A stretch of DNA of 64,000 nt from Halichondria panicea. Its lineage: Eukaryota > Porifera > Demospongiae > Suberitida > Halichondriidae. This document shows positions 1 to 12,922 of the stretch, in pieces (positions within the stretch are counted from its first letter, which is position 1; the number at the start of each line of letters is the position of its first letter). A program made the position numbers and the translations under genes. The notes beneath the pieces were generated by a model. The model made no database searches and was not told the DNA's origin. It saw only the letters and a list, made by a program, of their open reading frames with translations. The DNA lies in the NCBI RefSeq assembly GCF_963675165.1, contig NC_087377.1, positions 9,193,122 to 9,257,121 on the forward strand, written 5' to 3'.

Positions 1-1192
1 TTTATTTATGTGAAACCGTACTTGCTTTACTCTTTTTGAAGAATGTTGAAATTGGCACTTGACTTGGTCTCTTCCTGTTACTCATTGTTGTATAATAAGT
101 AAGTCTGGTTGAACATAATTACCACAATCAAAGCTGCATGACCACTGGACACACACATGGATGTGGCCCATCTTGTATCCAATTAATTACTGCTTACTAT
201 GCAGTTTTTGCAACGCGATCAGTTGAAAAAGAGTAAAGAAGCTGCCACTGCTTTTAGCTAAGTTCTGTTCCTTCTAGAGTGGACTACATGCAGGTATTGA
301 CATTACTACATAAGTAGAATAGGTAAAACATGACTGTAAATGACTGTAGATTGCTAAAAATCAATTTTAATATTTTGAGCAAAGGGGGGTTCCTTTGCTC
401 CCTTGGATCTCCCCCTGGATCCGCCTCTGCTGGGCATGCTGTTACCTTGTCTGATCATGCTGAGAGAATGTGAGACATGGATGAGGTCCTTTTATTCCAA
501 GTTCCTGGTCAATATGAATTGTAAATGAACTGTAACATAATAGTATGATATAGATCCAGTTATAGGGTTGCCTGCTTGCTCACTTTCTAGCCAGTCAGCT
601 CTCATCACATAGACATCCGGTTGCTGGGTGGGGCTCGAAAATAATGACTGCATTATAGGCGCATTCTCGAATATAAGCGTATAGAGCTTGCTATGGACCC
701 CAAAAGCGCACGCGCTAATAATCCAGTTTCTACGGTAAGCTTGTTGGAGACTAGAAAGCTGCTCGGTCAATGGCTATTTGTGCTACATGTATTAATTACT
801 GTAACACACTGTAACGCAATTTTATGGCTGCCCTATACTGCATGGTATCCTCAGTGACCAAGCAGCACAAATTATAGACTGGTACTGTTACAGTATTGGA
901 AGTTTAAACATTATAGCCATTGAGTGGGGCTCCACTGCTCAGAATATACTTCTCTAGGGGGGAGGCCCTAAATCACTATGGAGGGCCTAGGTTGCTAACG
1001 AAATAGGGCCCCCCCTAACACCCCAAATCGCAATGAGGGGAGCCCCATATCACTTTTACACCGGTAAGCCACAATGATATACCATAATTATTGCATATAG
1101 AATAGATAAGGAATAATCACGTGCGTGGACTTCCATTTCCAATCCCTCTCTTCCTTAATTTATGCCACATGCACACAACAAATAAAACTATA

Positions 1193-1926
1193 GAGCACTA
1201 AAGTGCAAACCTTGGCTGGTGACATGATAATAAAGAAACCAGAAGAGTGATAATGCAGTGCATGTAGCATGTATGACTAGCACAGCAACTCAAGAGCTAA
1301 ACCAGACTGGAGGCTAGACTGGAAACCACTCCCCTTCTCTCAGGAGAAAGGGACTGGCAAGCTGCCGTGTTGAGAGTTGTCCCAGTGCGTGAAGAATGTC
1401 ACGCTGCCACAAGAATGTAAACGTCACAAATACTCATGTGCCACCGCCCACACGCTAACTATTACTGCACAAAATATTACCGGCCTCGAGTATAAGTACA
1501 TTCACTGGCGGTCTGTTATCGAGGCTGAGCTAATATCACCCACGCATTACGCATTTTGTGGTTTGTTCTAATTGCATTTCAACGGCAACTTGACAGTCCC
1601 CAGAGCCCAGAGCGAAGGGAGTGGTTTCCAGTCTAACTAGAGGCATGCTGAAACATTGAGTGGTACATGTCACATGAGACATGCACTGTGGACTGGGATC
1701 ACAGCAAAGAAGCCTGGAGTCTTAGACTTAGAGAGGTATGGCTCCTGCCAGGCTTGAGTATACAGGATACAGAGTCAGCCAACAACCAGTCACAATATTA
1801 GCTTTCTACTATTCAATTGTTCCTGGTACGGGATCACTTCAGCTGCAAATACGTAGTCAGCAGGAGCTAGATCTAGATAATTCTAGCTTTCTACTTTAGT
1901 GACCCTGTTCCTGGTACAGGATCACT
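1193..1926 (+). repeat. Dispersed repeat, copy 1 (inverted copy at 49.7-50.1 kb)
   Basis: This stretch matches the reverse complement of 49692-50093 over nearly its whole length, including the parts around GAGCACTAAAGTGCAAACC and AGACATGCACTGTGGACTGG. The match is interrupted only by a 321-bp element at 1315-1635, which copy 2 lacks. No protein is visible in it, so it is a non-coding interspersed repeat of unknown class. Confidence 0.75.
1315..1635. mobile_element. MITE with TIR TAGACTGGAAACCACTCCC
   Basis: The ends are TAGACTGGAAACCACTCCC and its reverse complement. It is flanked by near-identical 9-bp repeats ACTGGAGGC and ACTAGAGGC, and the inverted paralogous repeat near 49.97 kb is an empty site. 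A 9-bp duplication suggests a Mutator-like family; an 8-bp hAT reading is also possible. The short ORF inside has no recognisable product. A relative with the same ends is at 62227-62455. Confidence 0.8.
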
Positions 1927-1929
1927 TCA

Positions 1930-2960
1930 GGGGTTGTTATAAAACAGGGAATGAGAAGTGAGGAAATGAGAAATGAGGAAATAAGAAATAGGAAATGAGG
2001 AAATGAAGAAATGAGAACGAGAAATGAGCTGTTAGGCAGAGCATATCTATGGGCAGAGCAAGTCTGAAGACAAAGCTAACATCTACTGAGCTACAGGTAC
2101 GTACCTCCTGACAAGTCTCCTGGTGCTCTGCCACCATACAGAACTTATGTTCCTCTGGTACACGGTGTGACACTCTCTACCTCTATCTACTTGTGTGCCA
2201 TGTACAACTGGCATGGTTCAGACATCAGATCTACCTACGTAACGGTACTTACATGTACTGTCCTACAGTCCCACAGTCTCAAACAATTTACCTATGCGTG
2301 GATATACTGGCAATACATTCACTGATTTCACAATCCGGTGGGCAAGTGATAGTCAATGGACTGGACTCAATGTCAACATCTACATGTAAGTAACAGCAAA
2401 GAAACCTCCAAAACTGTTTGTCAAACCAAGCAAATTCTAATGATCTGCCAGTTCTGTCGTAAAGCTGCAGGAAGTAATGACATTAGTACACTGTACTGGT
2501 ATCATATCCAATTTCGCTACAGGGTGAAGAAAGCAATTCCCATTACCATTCTCACAAGCAATGCCTAGTGAAAGCTGATGCTACCTTTAATGAAGAAAGC
2601 TCACTGTGCCATCTGAAGCGATGGTAAAATTTAATTCTTACAATGTGTCCGACAACCTGTACTGTGTGGAGGTGCCACTATAATTATATATTTGATAACT
2701 AAATACTTAGTCACCTACTAGCTTCTTGACTGATATCAGTCATTACTTTTGTGCATCTATATAATTATTATTATTATAACAATGTCATAATTATTTGTGA
2801 TGAAAATTAATGCCATGGTGATGATCGTAACCATAAATATATTATTATTTTTCTATTTCTTATTTCTTCATTTCCTCATTTCCTATTTCTTATTTCCTCA
2901 TTTCCTCATTTCTTATTTCTCATTTCCTCATTTCTCATTCCCTGTTTTATAACAACCCTC
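1930..2960. repeat. Foldback built on purine-rich GAAATGAGGAAAT runs
   Basis: A GAAATGAG/GAGGAAAT-rich tract at about 1937-2030 is mirrored by a CATTTCCTCATTTC-rich tract at about 2860-2950. GTTATAAAACAGGGAATGAG on one side pairs with its reverse complement on the other. The roughly 0.8 kb between holds no convincing gene. Probably a long foldback element. Confidence 0.6.
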
Positions 2961-2970
2961 ACTTCAGCTG

Positions 2971-3360
2971 CAGAGGAGGTACGACACGCGGTTAAGCTCA
3001 TGTGGCTGCTATTTCTTGATTGAAGGCAAGAAAGACAAAAAAAGTCGTTAAAATGCGTCACTTGAAAGATACACGCAAACCAAATCCACTATCAAAGTAC
3101 ACAGTCTTGAATGATATGATATTCATGCACAAGTTAATGAGATTCATAATCCTTTTGTTCAAGCTACATTTTGCTCGCTTTTATTAGACAACGAACTGAA
3201 AGCTGCCACTATCAAAAGTACTAACTTGTTGTGTGGAGGCTACCCATGCTGTAAACGCAGTGCTAGAACATCCAGGTAAGCAGACCCAGTCACAAGCTTG
3301 TTAGCTTTTGCTCGACAATAAAGCTTTAACATCAAAATCTGCCACTATTTATTTATTAAA
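2971..3360 (-). repeat. Dispersed repeat, Family R (degenerate)
   Basis: Shares blocks such as GTGTGGAGGC, CATCCAGGT and AACATCAAAATCTGCCA with 17280-17440 and, in the opposite orientation, with 49385-49630. No coding potential. Confidence 0.5.
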
Positions 3361-3652
3361 TTAGCTAATTAGAGCTAAGTCCTCCCTTCTCTACGGAAGC
3401 CCATTAGGGACATCCCCAGGTCATTAATTCTCAAGGTTCAAGTTTTAAATTTCTCCAGGTCCAACTCAAAATTTCTGTCGCTGAATCTGTTGACAGCTAG
3501 TTGTGTTTGGTGTCTATGATGGTTACTGGACCTAACCTTATCAGCACATAATACCCATACTAGCTAGATCCGCCTAGATCTAGTCATGTTTTTTGCTGAG
3601 TCAGCAAAAACGAAAAGCAATTTGGCCTGGAATGTCATTAAAAGGTCATAAT

Positions 3653-4811
3653 TATGGCGCAATATTAGTGCCAAAATTAGAGTATATACGTATTTGTATC
3701 TAGGGGGTACTCTTTTTGTAAACTGGTATAGAAAATAAACATTCAGGGGTACACTTTTTATCACTTGGGGATACTCTTATCAGTTTAGGTACACAAATAA
3801 TTCTTTTGAGGGTACCTACTCTTCCATATTATAATGACCTGAAGAGTACCCTCAAATATATTTTCCATACTGAACTAAAAAGAGTACCCTCAAATAAAAA
3901 GAGTACACCCTCAAATAAAAAGAGTACCCCCAAATAATTTCTAAGGTTAAAGTTCACGTACTTTAACCTCTACGTGTATTTCTATTTAGAGCGCATCCTT
4001 AGACTTGAGTACGTTTTGTCCATGTAATAAAAGCACCATAATTATAATTTTTTTATCTAGTCTCATAAAAATTAATAATAATTATCATAAGGGATCTGAT
4101 GAAGGCCTTCCCACTTCTTCAGAAGCTAAGGTAGGTGTACAAAATCTACTCGCAACTGTATGGTCTCGCCACCAGCATGTCCTCTAAAGATAGCGTGTGC
4201 TAGAATTTACATAGCCCAGGGCTTCTGCCTCTGTTTGACTCAACGAGCCATCAACAATATCAGTCAACAGTTCTCTATAAATCAGCTATCAGCAGCTTCC
4301 AGCGTAGTTACACCAGACTTCCAAGGGACTGTTCAATAACCATAAAGATTAATATCAGCAGCTTCCAGCGTAGTTTAATACACCAGACTTCCAAGGGACT
4401 GTTCAATGATTAATATTGCTCACAATTCTAAGGGGCGCTCTAAATAGAAATACAAGCCACACCTCTAAGTAGAGGTTAAAGTGCGTGTACTTTAACCTTA
4501 GAAATTATTTGGGGGTACTCTTTTTATTTGGGGGTACTCTTTTTATTTGAGGGTACTCTTTTTATTTGAGGGTATATACTCTTTTTATTTGAGGGTACTC
4601 TTTTTAGTTCAGTACTCTTCAGGTCATTATAATATGGAAGAGTAGGTACCCTCAAAAGAATTATTTGTGTACCTAAACTGATAAGAGTATCCCCAAGTGA
4701 TAAAAAGTGTACCCCTGAATGTTTATTTTCTATACCAGTTTACAAAAAGAGTACCCCCTAGATACAAATACGTATAATATACTCTAATTTTGGCACTAAT
4801 ATTGCGCCATA
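3653..4811. mobile_element. Foldback transposon with 6-bp target duplication and an empty site in the window
   Basis: Arms of about 330 bp are reverse complements of each other. Both are rich in a GAGGGTACTCTTTTTATTT-type repeat. The outer ends read TATGGCGCAATATTAG. CATAAT is duplicated on both sides (3647-3652 and 4812-4817). The flanking sequence occurs uninterrupted at about 63692-63775, giving an empty site that fixes both ends. No transposase is visible, so it is non-autonomous. The TATGGCGC end does not match a family I can name. Confidence 0.85.
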
Positions 4812-4912
4812 CATAATTAGTGAAAGTTCAAGTGATGTCCGACCTCCTCTGGAAGTCCCTTTTCTCCTGCCCCCGTCCAATCAGAGAAAAGGGAGTGGCT
4901 TGCGAGTCTAAG

Positions 4913-5215
4913 GTCCCCCCCCTATAAACACCTCAAATCGCTAGCTTTTTAGGGCTGGCCGGGGGCCCCAAAAGGACCATATACTATATAGTATACTATA
5001 TAGTATATCGCTTCTACACCGGTGTAGCCTCGATTCCAGGCCGTATTTTAATCGGCCTTGAATCGAGGCTAACACCGGTGTAGAAGCGATATGGGGCTCC
5101 CCCCATTTCAGGGCCCCCGGGCCCTAAAACGCTACTAAAACGCTAGCGATTTGGGGCCCCCCCACGGCCCTATTTCACTAGCGCTTTGAGGCCCGATATG
5201 GGGCCCTCACTTATA
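4913..5215. repeat. GC-rich palindromic MITE cluster
   Basis: Contains repeated GGGGCCC and TAGCGATTTGGGG blocks, an ACACCGGTGTAGAAGCGATA palindrome, and one AGCCTCGATTCCAGGCCG foldback (5029-5073) nested in the middle. A related degenerate copy lies at 950-1070. Confidence 0.5.
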
Positions 5216-5655
5216 ACTTCAGAGCCTCCAAGTATACGGTTTTTTCCGTATTTATACGGATTTCTGTCTTCTAATACGGTTATACGGAATTAACTGCAAA
5301 AATACGGATATACATGTAGATCTAGAAGACTAGAAGTGACCTTTTGTCAGCTTACAGAATAAGTTAACTGGCCTTATAGTTGACAGTGAAGGATCTAGTA
5401 GCATCCATACAGCTGTAGTAGCTCTATGCTCTATACTAGTAGTGAAAGACAGCTATAATTTATAAAGCCAAGTCTCGCTTACCACGCCCCTTTATTGAAG
5501 GGGCGGGGCAATTACAAAGCCACTAAACAGCATTTCACTAAACACTAAACAGCATTTCATCTCATTTTCATGTTTTGTACTGAAAATCATCATACAGAAA
5601 AATGAGCTGATTAATACTGAAAAGAAAAGTCTCTACTTGGAGGCTCTGTAACTTG

Positions 5656-5855
5656 NNNNNNNNNNNNNNNNNNNNNNNNNNNNNNNNNNNNNNNNNNNNN
5701 NNNNNNNNNNNNNNNNNNNNNNNNNNNNNNNNNNNNNNNNNNNNNNNNNNNNNNNNNNNNNNNNNNNNNNNNNNNNNNNNNNNNNNNNNNNNNNNNNNNN
5801 NNNNNNNNNNNNNNNNNNNNNNNNNNNNNNNNNNNNNNNNNNNNNNNNNNNNNNN
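5656..5855. other. Assembly gap, 200 N
   Basis: Exactly 200 unknown bases, the usual placeholder for a scaffold join of unknown size. It falls just downstream of the last recognisable exon of the SUSD2-like gene, so the missing sushi and membrane exons of that gene could lie in it. Sequence left of the gap may not be truly adjacent. Confidence 0.98.
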
Positions 5856-5888
5856 TGGGTATAGAATTAAGAAATGTGCATTGCTTAC

Positions 5889-8800
5889 TTGGTCGGGAAA
5901 TGTTCACAATATCTTCAAACTCCTGTCCTCCATTGAGGGTCGAGAGTCCGACCATGGTGTTTTCAGTCGTGGCTATATCAAACCGACAGAAAAAGTCATC
6001 CCCACAGAGGTCATCTGCTTCCTGCTCTAAGGATGGATTAGAAAATACTACCTCGAATGTCGGTGTAGTTAGCCCAGCTCTCACCCTCAGGATATGTGAA
6101 AAGACTGTCTTGTGGCCTGTTAATACTCCCTACATGTAACATCATAATTATTAACGTTAACAAACGAAAATAGTACAAAGCTGACACCTATTGAGTTCAA
6201 CCGCATAATGATCTATATTACCTACACAAAGTTAATGCCAGATTTGGGGAGGGCAGAGAGTATCATAATTTTTTTCGTGGCTACATTATAATATACTCAC
6301 ACGTAACTCCAAACATTTCATGGATGGTCTTCAAGTCCGCATCCAGTGAAAGGGGATTCCCGGTACGTGGTGTGAGGTCATCAGCTGTGTCCCCATTGTA
6401 GTTTCCTATTAACCCTTGGGTTCGTCCTTTCCATAAAATGGGAAAACTCACTAACAGAATTGATAAGAAACCATTCTCTTCTCTGACTTCAATATACGCT
6501 CCGCTATTGAATCTCGCAAAAAGTTTATTTCCGTCTTTTTCGACAGCCACTCCATTGAATTGTTGAAGAGACACTTCAGTAAAATCGATAAATGTTCCAT
6601 TTATAAGAGCATCAGGGTCATCGGAAAAACCAACTTGAAATTGGATTATACTAGAACCGTCGGTCATAGCAACAGCGGAGAAGACAGAAGCTCCAATTGG
6701 GTCTCCCTGAGGATTCACAGCTTGGGTCATTCGTCCCTGAAATGAGAAGATGTCATCCACTTGAGCTATCAGGTACTCTCCCTTGCCGTTAAAGGTGTAC
6801 TTAAATCCATCCAGAGTCACAATGTGGGGATCTCCATAGACACACGCTGCATATAATAATGGGGAAAACTGTATACATCGTTAAGTCATCACTATCTAAC
6901 AATAATTATAGACCTAACAATAATTATGGACCACTATAATTATATATAGATCTATATACATGTACAAGGGAGGAAAAAGTTCTTTCTAGATCTTTATCTA
7001 TGATTATACTTACCAGGATTGGGTGGGTTATATCCTTCTCCATTGTCTGAAGGACGCTTCTGATAATAGGCATCACAATTACTAAGTGGTCCAAAGCAGC
7101 AGAGAAAAGCAGGAAGGACATCTTCTAGGAAATGGCCCAGAAAATTTTGTGGGGAAACTTGTCAACTGAGCCTCCTCCTGGGGCACCCACCAACAGGTTT
7201 CCACTTTTTTCATAACAACATTGCTGTCCAGCACCTGAGGGACTATATAGAGAAAATACTAGTTGTGACGAAGTGTACTCTATAATAATGATATAGTGTA
7301 TATTTAGTAAGGACCATAATAATTATTATAATAAGTTGCAAACACCACTCTAATTCCTCTGTAACATCGATCATTAACTAGCCACCCTGCTTTTCCTAAG
7401 CAGTTGCATGCATGGTTTTTGCCATATAAAAAACTGGTACTGAAAATATCCATCCACCTTGCCTCTCTTGATCTGAAGCATGTCTCTGATCCAATGTGAA
7501 AGACGTATCTGCTTAAAAATGATATTTATACCAGAATCCTCAACAAAGCCACTATTAAATAGCCTAACTTGAGTGACCCTAGGTGGACAAGGGAGGAGTT
7601 CATCAAGAAGGTTTTTACCGATACCTGTAGGCTGATCATTGCACCAAGCTTCACATCTTAATCGGAGATTATTACTACTCATGTAATACAGAATTGGTGT
7701 CCACAGAGTTACTCTATTTACCAACAATCGAACAATCGGCCTTCTTCGTTGCATAACATCTCCAGAAAACTCTCCAATCCTAACTTGAATTGCAATTGGT
7801 CGTACAGCCATGTTATTATTGGTACGCACACTGAGAATTGGGAATTACCACATTTGCTTGCCCAACATTTGGTAAACCTGACGCTAGTATCTCAACATCT
7901 TCCCATTCTCCTGTGTTCATATCAAACTCAACAAGAACAATATTGACTTTGTAGAAGGACGGGTCTTCGGCATGAGAGGGAAGAAGATTAAAAGGATTCC
8001 AAGTTATTAAGATTTCGGTTTGAGGAAGAATGACTGGAGTGTTCAAATTGTGCTGTACCTCAGTACTGTCTTCAATGTGTACTGGAAAAGGAATAGCCCC
8101 ACATGCATGCGCGCAGTGTAACATAATTATTAAATTAAAGAATGCACGGTGACGAGAGTTATACATAACTAAAATGCTTCAACGTGAAGTATTGCATATA
8201 CTTCACGTATATAATTATTATAATTATGCACTTAATTACTATAAATAGCTTACATATAATTGCTACAAGACTGTAATTTTGTTCGTATATACCTGCATAG
8301 AATCGAGTGCCAATGTCATACTTCAACGTTCCATTCTTATTTGTGACAACGACACGAAGAGTTTTCGATCCAGGCTCTAAAAATGCCGGTGACACACAAA
8401 CAGCCACAACAGTTGGATTCTCATCTAGCTCTAAAAGCCCCACATTGTAGAACACAATAGTTAGGTAGAGAGTATTTTGGTACCAGCAAACAGTAGAGTG
8501 TAACTAGCTACTCACTAAACTGCTCTTCTTGGGCACTTTGTAAAATTGCGAACACGTGTTAAACTCTTTGCTATGGGTGGACGCAGAGCAAAGGAGGTAC
8601 GACACGGGTATATACGTACCTCAATTAGGTAGGCTTGGTTACGTGCAACATTCAACAGTAGAGTCATTGTTGAACGTGACTAAAATACGTAAGGGTATAT
8701 ATCATTCTTCTGGGGGTTGGACGTATATTACGCCCTGAGGCATCAAATTAGTATTGCCAGTAAACTATATACCAGTGAAAAATGTAAAAATATATGTTGT

Positions 8801-11800
8801 AACGGGATTGGAGTTATGCTCTCGCCGAATTTCTTGTTTCCACGCTTTTGATGTTCCCGCGGCCAATCCTAGCAACTGAAAATGTTTTGTGGGACTTGTG
8901 TATATAAATTAAGGCTTACTATTTTCCATGTCCTCAGGGTCAGAGCATCGTGCAATATCACCGTTGACTTGAAATGTCCATACGCCCGGTATATTCACAT
9001 TGGTAGTGGAATCAATATTCATGATTAGTGAGCCTGGCACACTAAAGAACCTCTTCCCATCACCAGCATTGAATCCAACTTGTGCAGGGGTTCCCCCAAA
9101 TCCATTGGTGCTCCCTGAGGCATCTTCTTTGGTCTATTGCATCTCACCATCAGCGTATATAAGAACTTGACAAAAGAGGAAGTTCCATCTGTCATAAGCA
9201 CACACTGAAATGTTGCAATCTGTGTCTCGGAGAAAGGTGAAAAGTTAATTAAATACAGCATTTTGCACTGTGAAAATTGCTATGAAAATTGCTAGGAAAT
9301 TGGGAACCACTTGAACATTTCTATAGGATTGGCCGCGGGCAAGCACCAAAGAGTATCAAAACAAGCGAGGAGGAGACAAACCATCACAATGTCTTTATGT
9401 GATGCATGACAAGTGTATGCATGCATTGATTGTTCATTGATTGTTCATGACAGTACATTACTCTTGCGAAAGAAATCTTTAAGGAAGAACACATTTGCAA
9501 TGTAAAAAATTGCTAGGATTGGCTTACGGAGGAACCACAACTAGAAGTGTGGAACAAAAAGCGGGAGAGACCCGTAAGTCAATCCGTGAACAAGCCGATT
9601 TAACAATGCAAATAATTATATACTTGTTTATAATTCCACGTAATTTAATCGAACGTGAAGTAATGTAAGGGGACCATGTTAACATATACATGGATGCCAT
9701 TGATAATTTTGTTTGCTAATTATGCCTCGAGGCGTAGCCGCCGAGGGATACGGTAAAGCTGACTGTGTGTGTGTGTGTGTGTGTGTATTCCAGCTGTAAC
9801 TGCTCAACGGTTGCAATGCGACGAAAACTAACAGCTTCTATAGGCTTCTAGCCACGTTCTCTTGGATTTTGATTTGGGGATTGACAAGATCTGTTAAAAC
9901 TGCTAGCTATAGTAGCCATTGTGAACTTGATCTCTTTGGACACACTCTTTAATTATTCCTGTGGATGTAATGCGCATGCGCGCTCATCCCCAAACGCTAG
10001 AGAATCCAGTGCAGTGGCAGAATCATCTTATTTCTTTTTCTTGAGGTCCTGGTGTATACCGGTAAGCCACAAAACAAATGATACCATATAGACTAGATAA
10101 CAATAGATACATGTACACAAGTCTTTTCTTCTCAGTATTAATATAGATAGATACACACTCTCTGCTTGTTTAATACTATACTGTCTGTGCTTAAATTCTC
10201 TCTTACACTGTGCCTTTGACAAAGGTTTGGCTACAGGCCATTCAAATAACATGCAGTTGCTTCAGTATCATTGATTTAATTATGTGATTGATCATCTCAC
10301 AGACTACTGACTATATGCCTTTGACAAAGGGTTTGCTCCCACTGTTTGGCTACAGCCCATTTAAGATGATCAGTATACACTAGGACACCCCTTTCTTGTG
10401 AAACAATCAGAGCACATTGCTAGCTCTTATAACACTCTAATATTTTTGAGCGAAAGCAAAAAACACATGGCGAGAGGCATTAGCAAGCGCACGCTTGCAA
10501 CACTCGTTAATTAATTTTGAGGAATGAACACACAATTATAGAACCTATAATTATTCTGCTGTTGTAGCAAAAGCTCACTGTATATCGTAAATTTTAACCA
10601 ATCATATAAGCTAAAGGTGCCGTGTTTTAAATGCTTGGTAAGTCTGATTGCATGGTAATGTCCGAGAATGAGACCTGCACGCATGCTGTAGAGGAAGGAG
10701 CTGTACAACAACTGAACTGCTGCATCTGCGTGCATTTACGGGCATGTCACAGTCATGCCCATCTCATAAGTGATATAATGAACACTAAAATACATAATTA
10801 TTACAAACAGTAATGATTTTCGTGAGTCAAACCTAAGAGGTCATGCGTCGGTGATCAGAACATATCCATGCATTGTCCAGGGTTTTATTTCTTCGGAACT
10901 GTTATTTGTTTGGAATTGGAATCTTTACGCATAGAAAAACCCAAGCATTATTGCTGATTGCGCATGCTATAGAAATGGGCGAGATCACGACTTAGTAATA
11001 ACAAACCATGCAGTGTTGCAAGTGTATAGTTTATAAACAGAGCTGCGCTAGTGCTGATAGCTAAATTAGTTTAATAGTTGTCTGCATGTCAGGCCAGGGG
11101 GGTGCTCAAGCCCACTGATAAGCTCCCTGCTAGACACGCTACTAACCAGCAACTTCATCTGAAAGCAATCTAGATATTGAGGTTAGACTATTTTTAAGTG
11201 CTCTATTAATTTCTGTGTCGTCAAAGTTGAATCGCAATTGCATGTAATAATGTAGCCTCCTTCACAAGGCCTAAACAATTCAAGGAAGAGCGGCCTGGGA
11301 TCGAGGCTAGTAATGATGCTATACACGCTTGCAATCTATGTTTAAGAATAACTATTGTTATATAGAACACGCTCTTTTTCAATATATACCTACCCGGTCA
11401 GTGTGTCCAACTCTATCCCAAGTGGCAATGAAAACAAAAATTGGAAGGAATCTTCTCGAAAAAAACGTCATTATATCGTTTCTAGCTTGTCTTAGAACAT
11501 CGTTATCTCGTGTCTCCCTGTAGTACACAGTACCTGTTCCATTTGTATCCACGTCAGCCCAATAGGGGGCAATCAGAAACAATCCGGACAACGGAAATGA
11601 TTGAGGAGTGACAGTTGAGACTGCAGCATCAAAGGAGATAACTCCATTTGGGTTCACCTGGAGTAGCAAAATATGTATAGAGCATTAATAGTTGTGAGGG
11701 ACCCGCATTGCTATCGGTATAATTATAGGTATATTGGAGTGCAATCAGATCGATAGCAAAAAATACACAGAATGGACCACAAACATATTTTCAATGAACA

Positions 11801-12261
11801 AGCAAATGAGACTGAATTGTTTGAAGGTGAAAGTAAGTGTCAGTGTATAGTCAATAATAAATTAAGTAAAACCGACTGCTATGGTATCAAAAACACACCT
11901 TTTTATAAGCGCCACAATTATATTCTACAAGCGTTTCTTTTCTTTGTACACCTAGTTCAGTCTGCATGAGTTGGCATAAACTACGGTTAACACTAAGCTT
12001 GCATACTTGAAAAAGGTTAGCATTATGGTGTCGCTGTTGGTAACACAAATAACTTACAAACAGGTTAGTATACTGCTTTTCGAAGTAAGAGAATGAGCCA
12101 AACTGTAGAGTGATCTGTTCAGATGATCCATCATCGTTTGAGGGCACAGTCGTATCCCCTGAATTTTGTCCAAAGGAATAAAACTCCTCCCGTGGAATAG
12201 CCAGCAAACAAGTCACAAATGACAGCAAAAAGATGATTGTCTTTTTAGATCTACCTTCCAT
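5889..12261 (-). pseudogene. SUSD2/MUC4/Mesh-like NIDO-AMOP-VWD gene, probably decaying
   Basis: Exons in coding order: 12261-12058 (signal peptide; FGQNSGDTTVPSNDDGSS starts NIDO), 11657-11394 (NIDO, VNPNGVISFD...APYWADVDTNGTG), 9219-8920 (NIDO end, [17 protein letters not shown]), 8430-8293 and 8081 to about 7380 (linker domain, then AMOP start with PCPPRVTQ), 7234-7014 (AMOP end GAGQQCCYEKSGN, then FLEDVLPAFLCCFGPL), 6846-6301 (VWD: YGDPHIVTLDGFKYTFNGKG and GLIGNYNGDTADDLTP), 6129-5889 (post-VWD, CGDDFFCRFDIATT). Order and motifs match the SUSD2/MUC4/Mesh family of membrane or junction proteins. The sushi and membrane end is missing. Lesions: extra TA in the TATATA run near 9153-9161 and an in-frame TAG at 9136-9134 where family members have Trp, plus single-base or two-base shifts near 7823, 7155 and 6061. 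The AMOP exon end near 7380-7550 is also scrambled. Family assignment is firm; loss of function is inferred and could be sequencing error, although receptors B and C in the same assembly are clean. Confidence 0.82.
9722..10475 (+). mobile_element. Non-autonomous element, Family G, copy 1
   Basis: Begins ATTATGCCTCGAGGCGTAGC and ends near GAGCGAAAGC...CATGGCGAGAGGCATTAGCA. Two other long copies (20513-21445 plus, 62815-63634 minus) and fragments at 22748-22795 and 59900-60003 share both ends and the interior CTGCTCAACGGTTGCAATGC. Contains a GT microsatellite at about 9765-9787. It lies in a large intron of the SUSD2-like gene or beside it. No protein visible. Confidence 0.75.
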
Positions 12262-12515
12262 GGTTCTCAAAGTTGTAGAATCAGTCACCTGGCCGAGATC
12301 CCAGAGCAGAGGAGGCAATTTCAGTGCACTAATCCGGTCCTGTAACTCTACATGTACCCATAAACCGCATGCTGGTAGCCACTGACCACATGAATGCGCA
12401 GCCCAGGTTGACCACAAACCACAAGTTTTAATGCTCAAAAACACTTAACAGTTGTAGCTGTAGGGTGCACTGCCATTAATTTTGTCTCAATTAATCTGCA
12501 TGAACGTTTACAGAG

Positions 12516-12650
12516 ATTTCAGGTTGGTTGGCAGAAGTTAAAAGTTGAAGTGCAGCCATCTCACACTGTGTATGTTTTACTTCACTAATCCAATTAGTGG
12601 TCATGGTTGACTGCACTTTAACTTTTAACTTCTGCCAACCAATTTGAAAT
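12516..12650. repeat. Short foldback element
   Basis: Arms read GGTTGGCAGAAGTTAAAAGT and the reverse complement, separated by about 45 bp. It sits just upstream of the start of the SUSD2-like gene (12261, minus strand), so it could influence that promoter. Nothing else is visible between 12450 and 12720. Confidence 0.7.
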
Positions 12651-12722
12651 CCTCTATATCAATGATATAATTATCTCTAAGCTTGAAATTATAGGTGTTA
12701 ATAATCATAATCATGGGATGGA

Positions 12723-12830
12723 TTAGCCTCGGTCCCAGGCCGATTTTTTTTTAATAGAACGAAGTTGAAAAATACTAGTAGGCGACCTAGCGTTCAATTG
12801 GAGACGGATCGGCCTGGGGTCGAGGCTAGG
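12723..12830. repeat. AGCCTCG...CCAGGCCG foldback MITE
   Basis: One of at least ten copies in the window with ends AGCCTCGATTCCAGGCCG or close variants. Others are at about 5029, 11250-11310, 21980, 27591, 28080-28115, 34198, 35815, 37352-37410, 37692 and 45100-45660. This copy has a CGATTTTTTTTTAATAGAAC interior, also seen at 45115. Short, non-coding and very common here. Confidence 0.7.
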
Positions 12831-12922
12831 GATGGATTTTAAATCAGTAAAAAACTGGGATCGTATAGATATGAGAATATCAAGTATTTTATCACATGAT
12901 GGTTTTTTTAGGTAACTGATAA

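Noticed and set aside
492-770. 92-residue minus-strand ORF
   Set aside because: No family features, no splice context and no neighbours that would support it; treated as chance.
6002-6090. Possible 58-bp intron (GTGAGAGC...CCTTAG) that would remove the frameshift in the post-VWD exon
   Set aside because: The removed part encodes PTFEVVFSNPSLEQEA-type sequence that SUSD2 relatives keep as protein, so a lesion is more likely than an intron; transcripts would decide.
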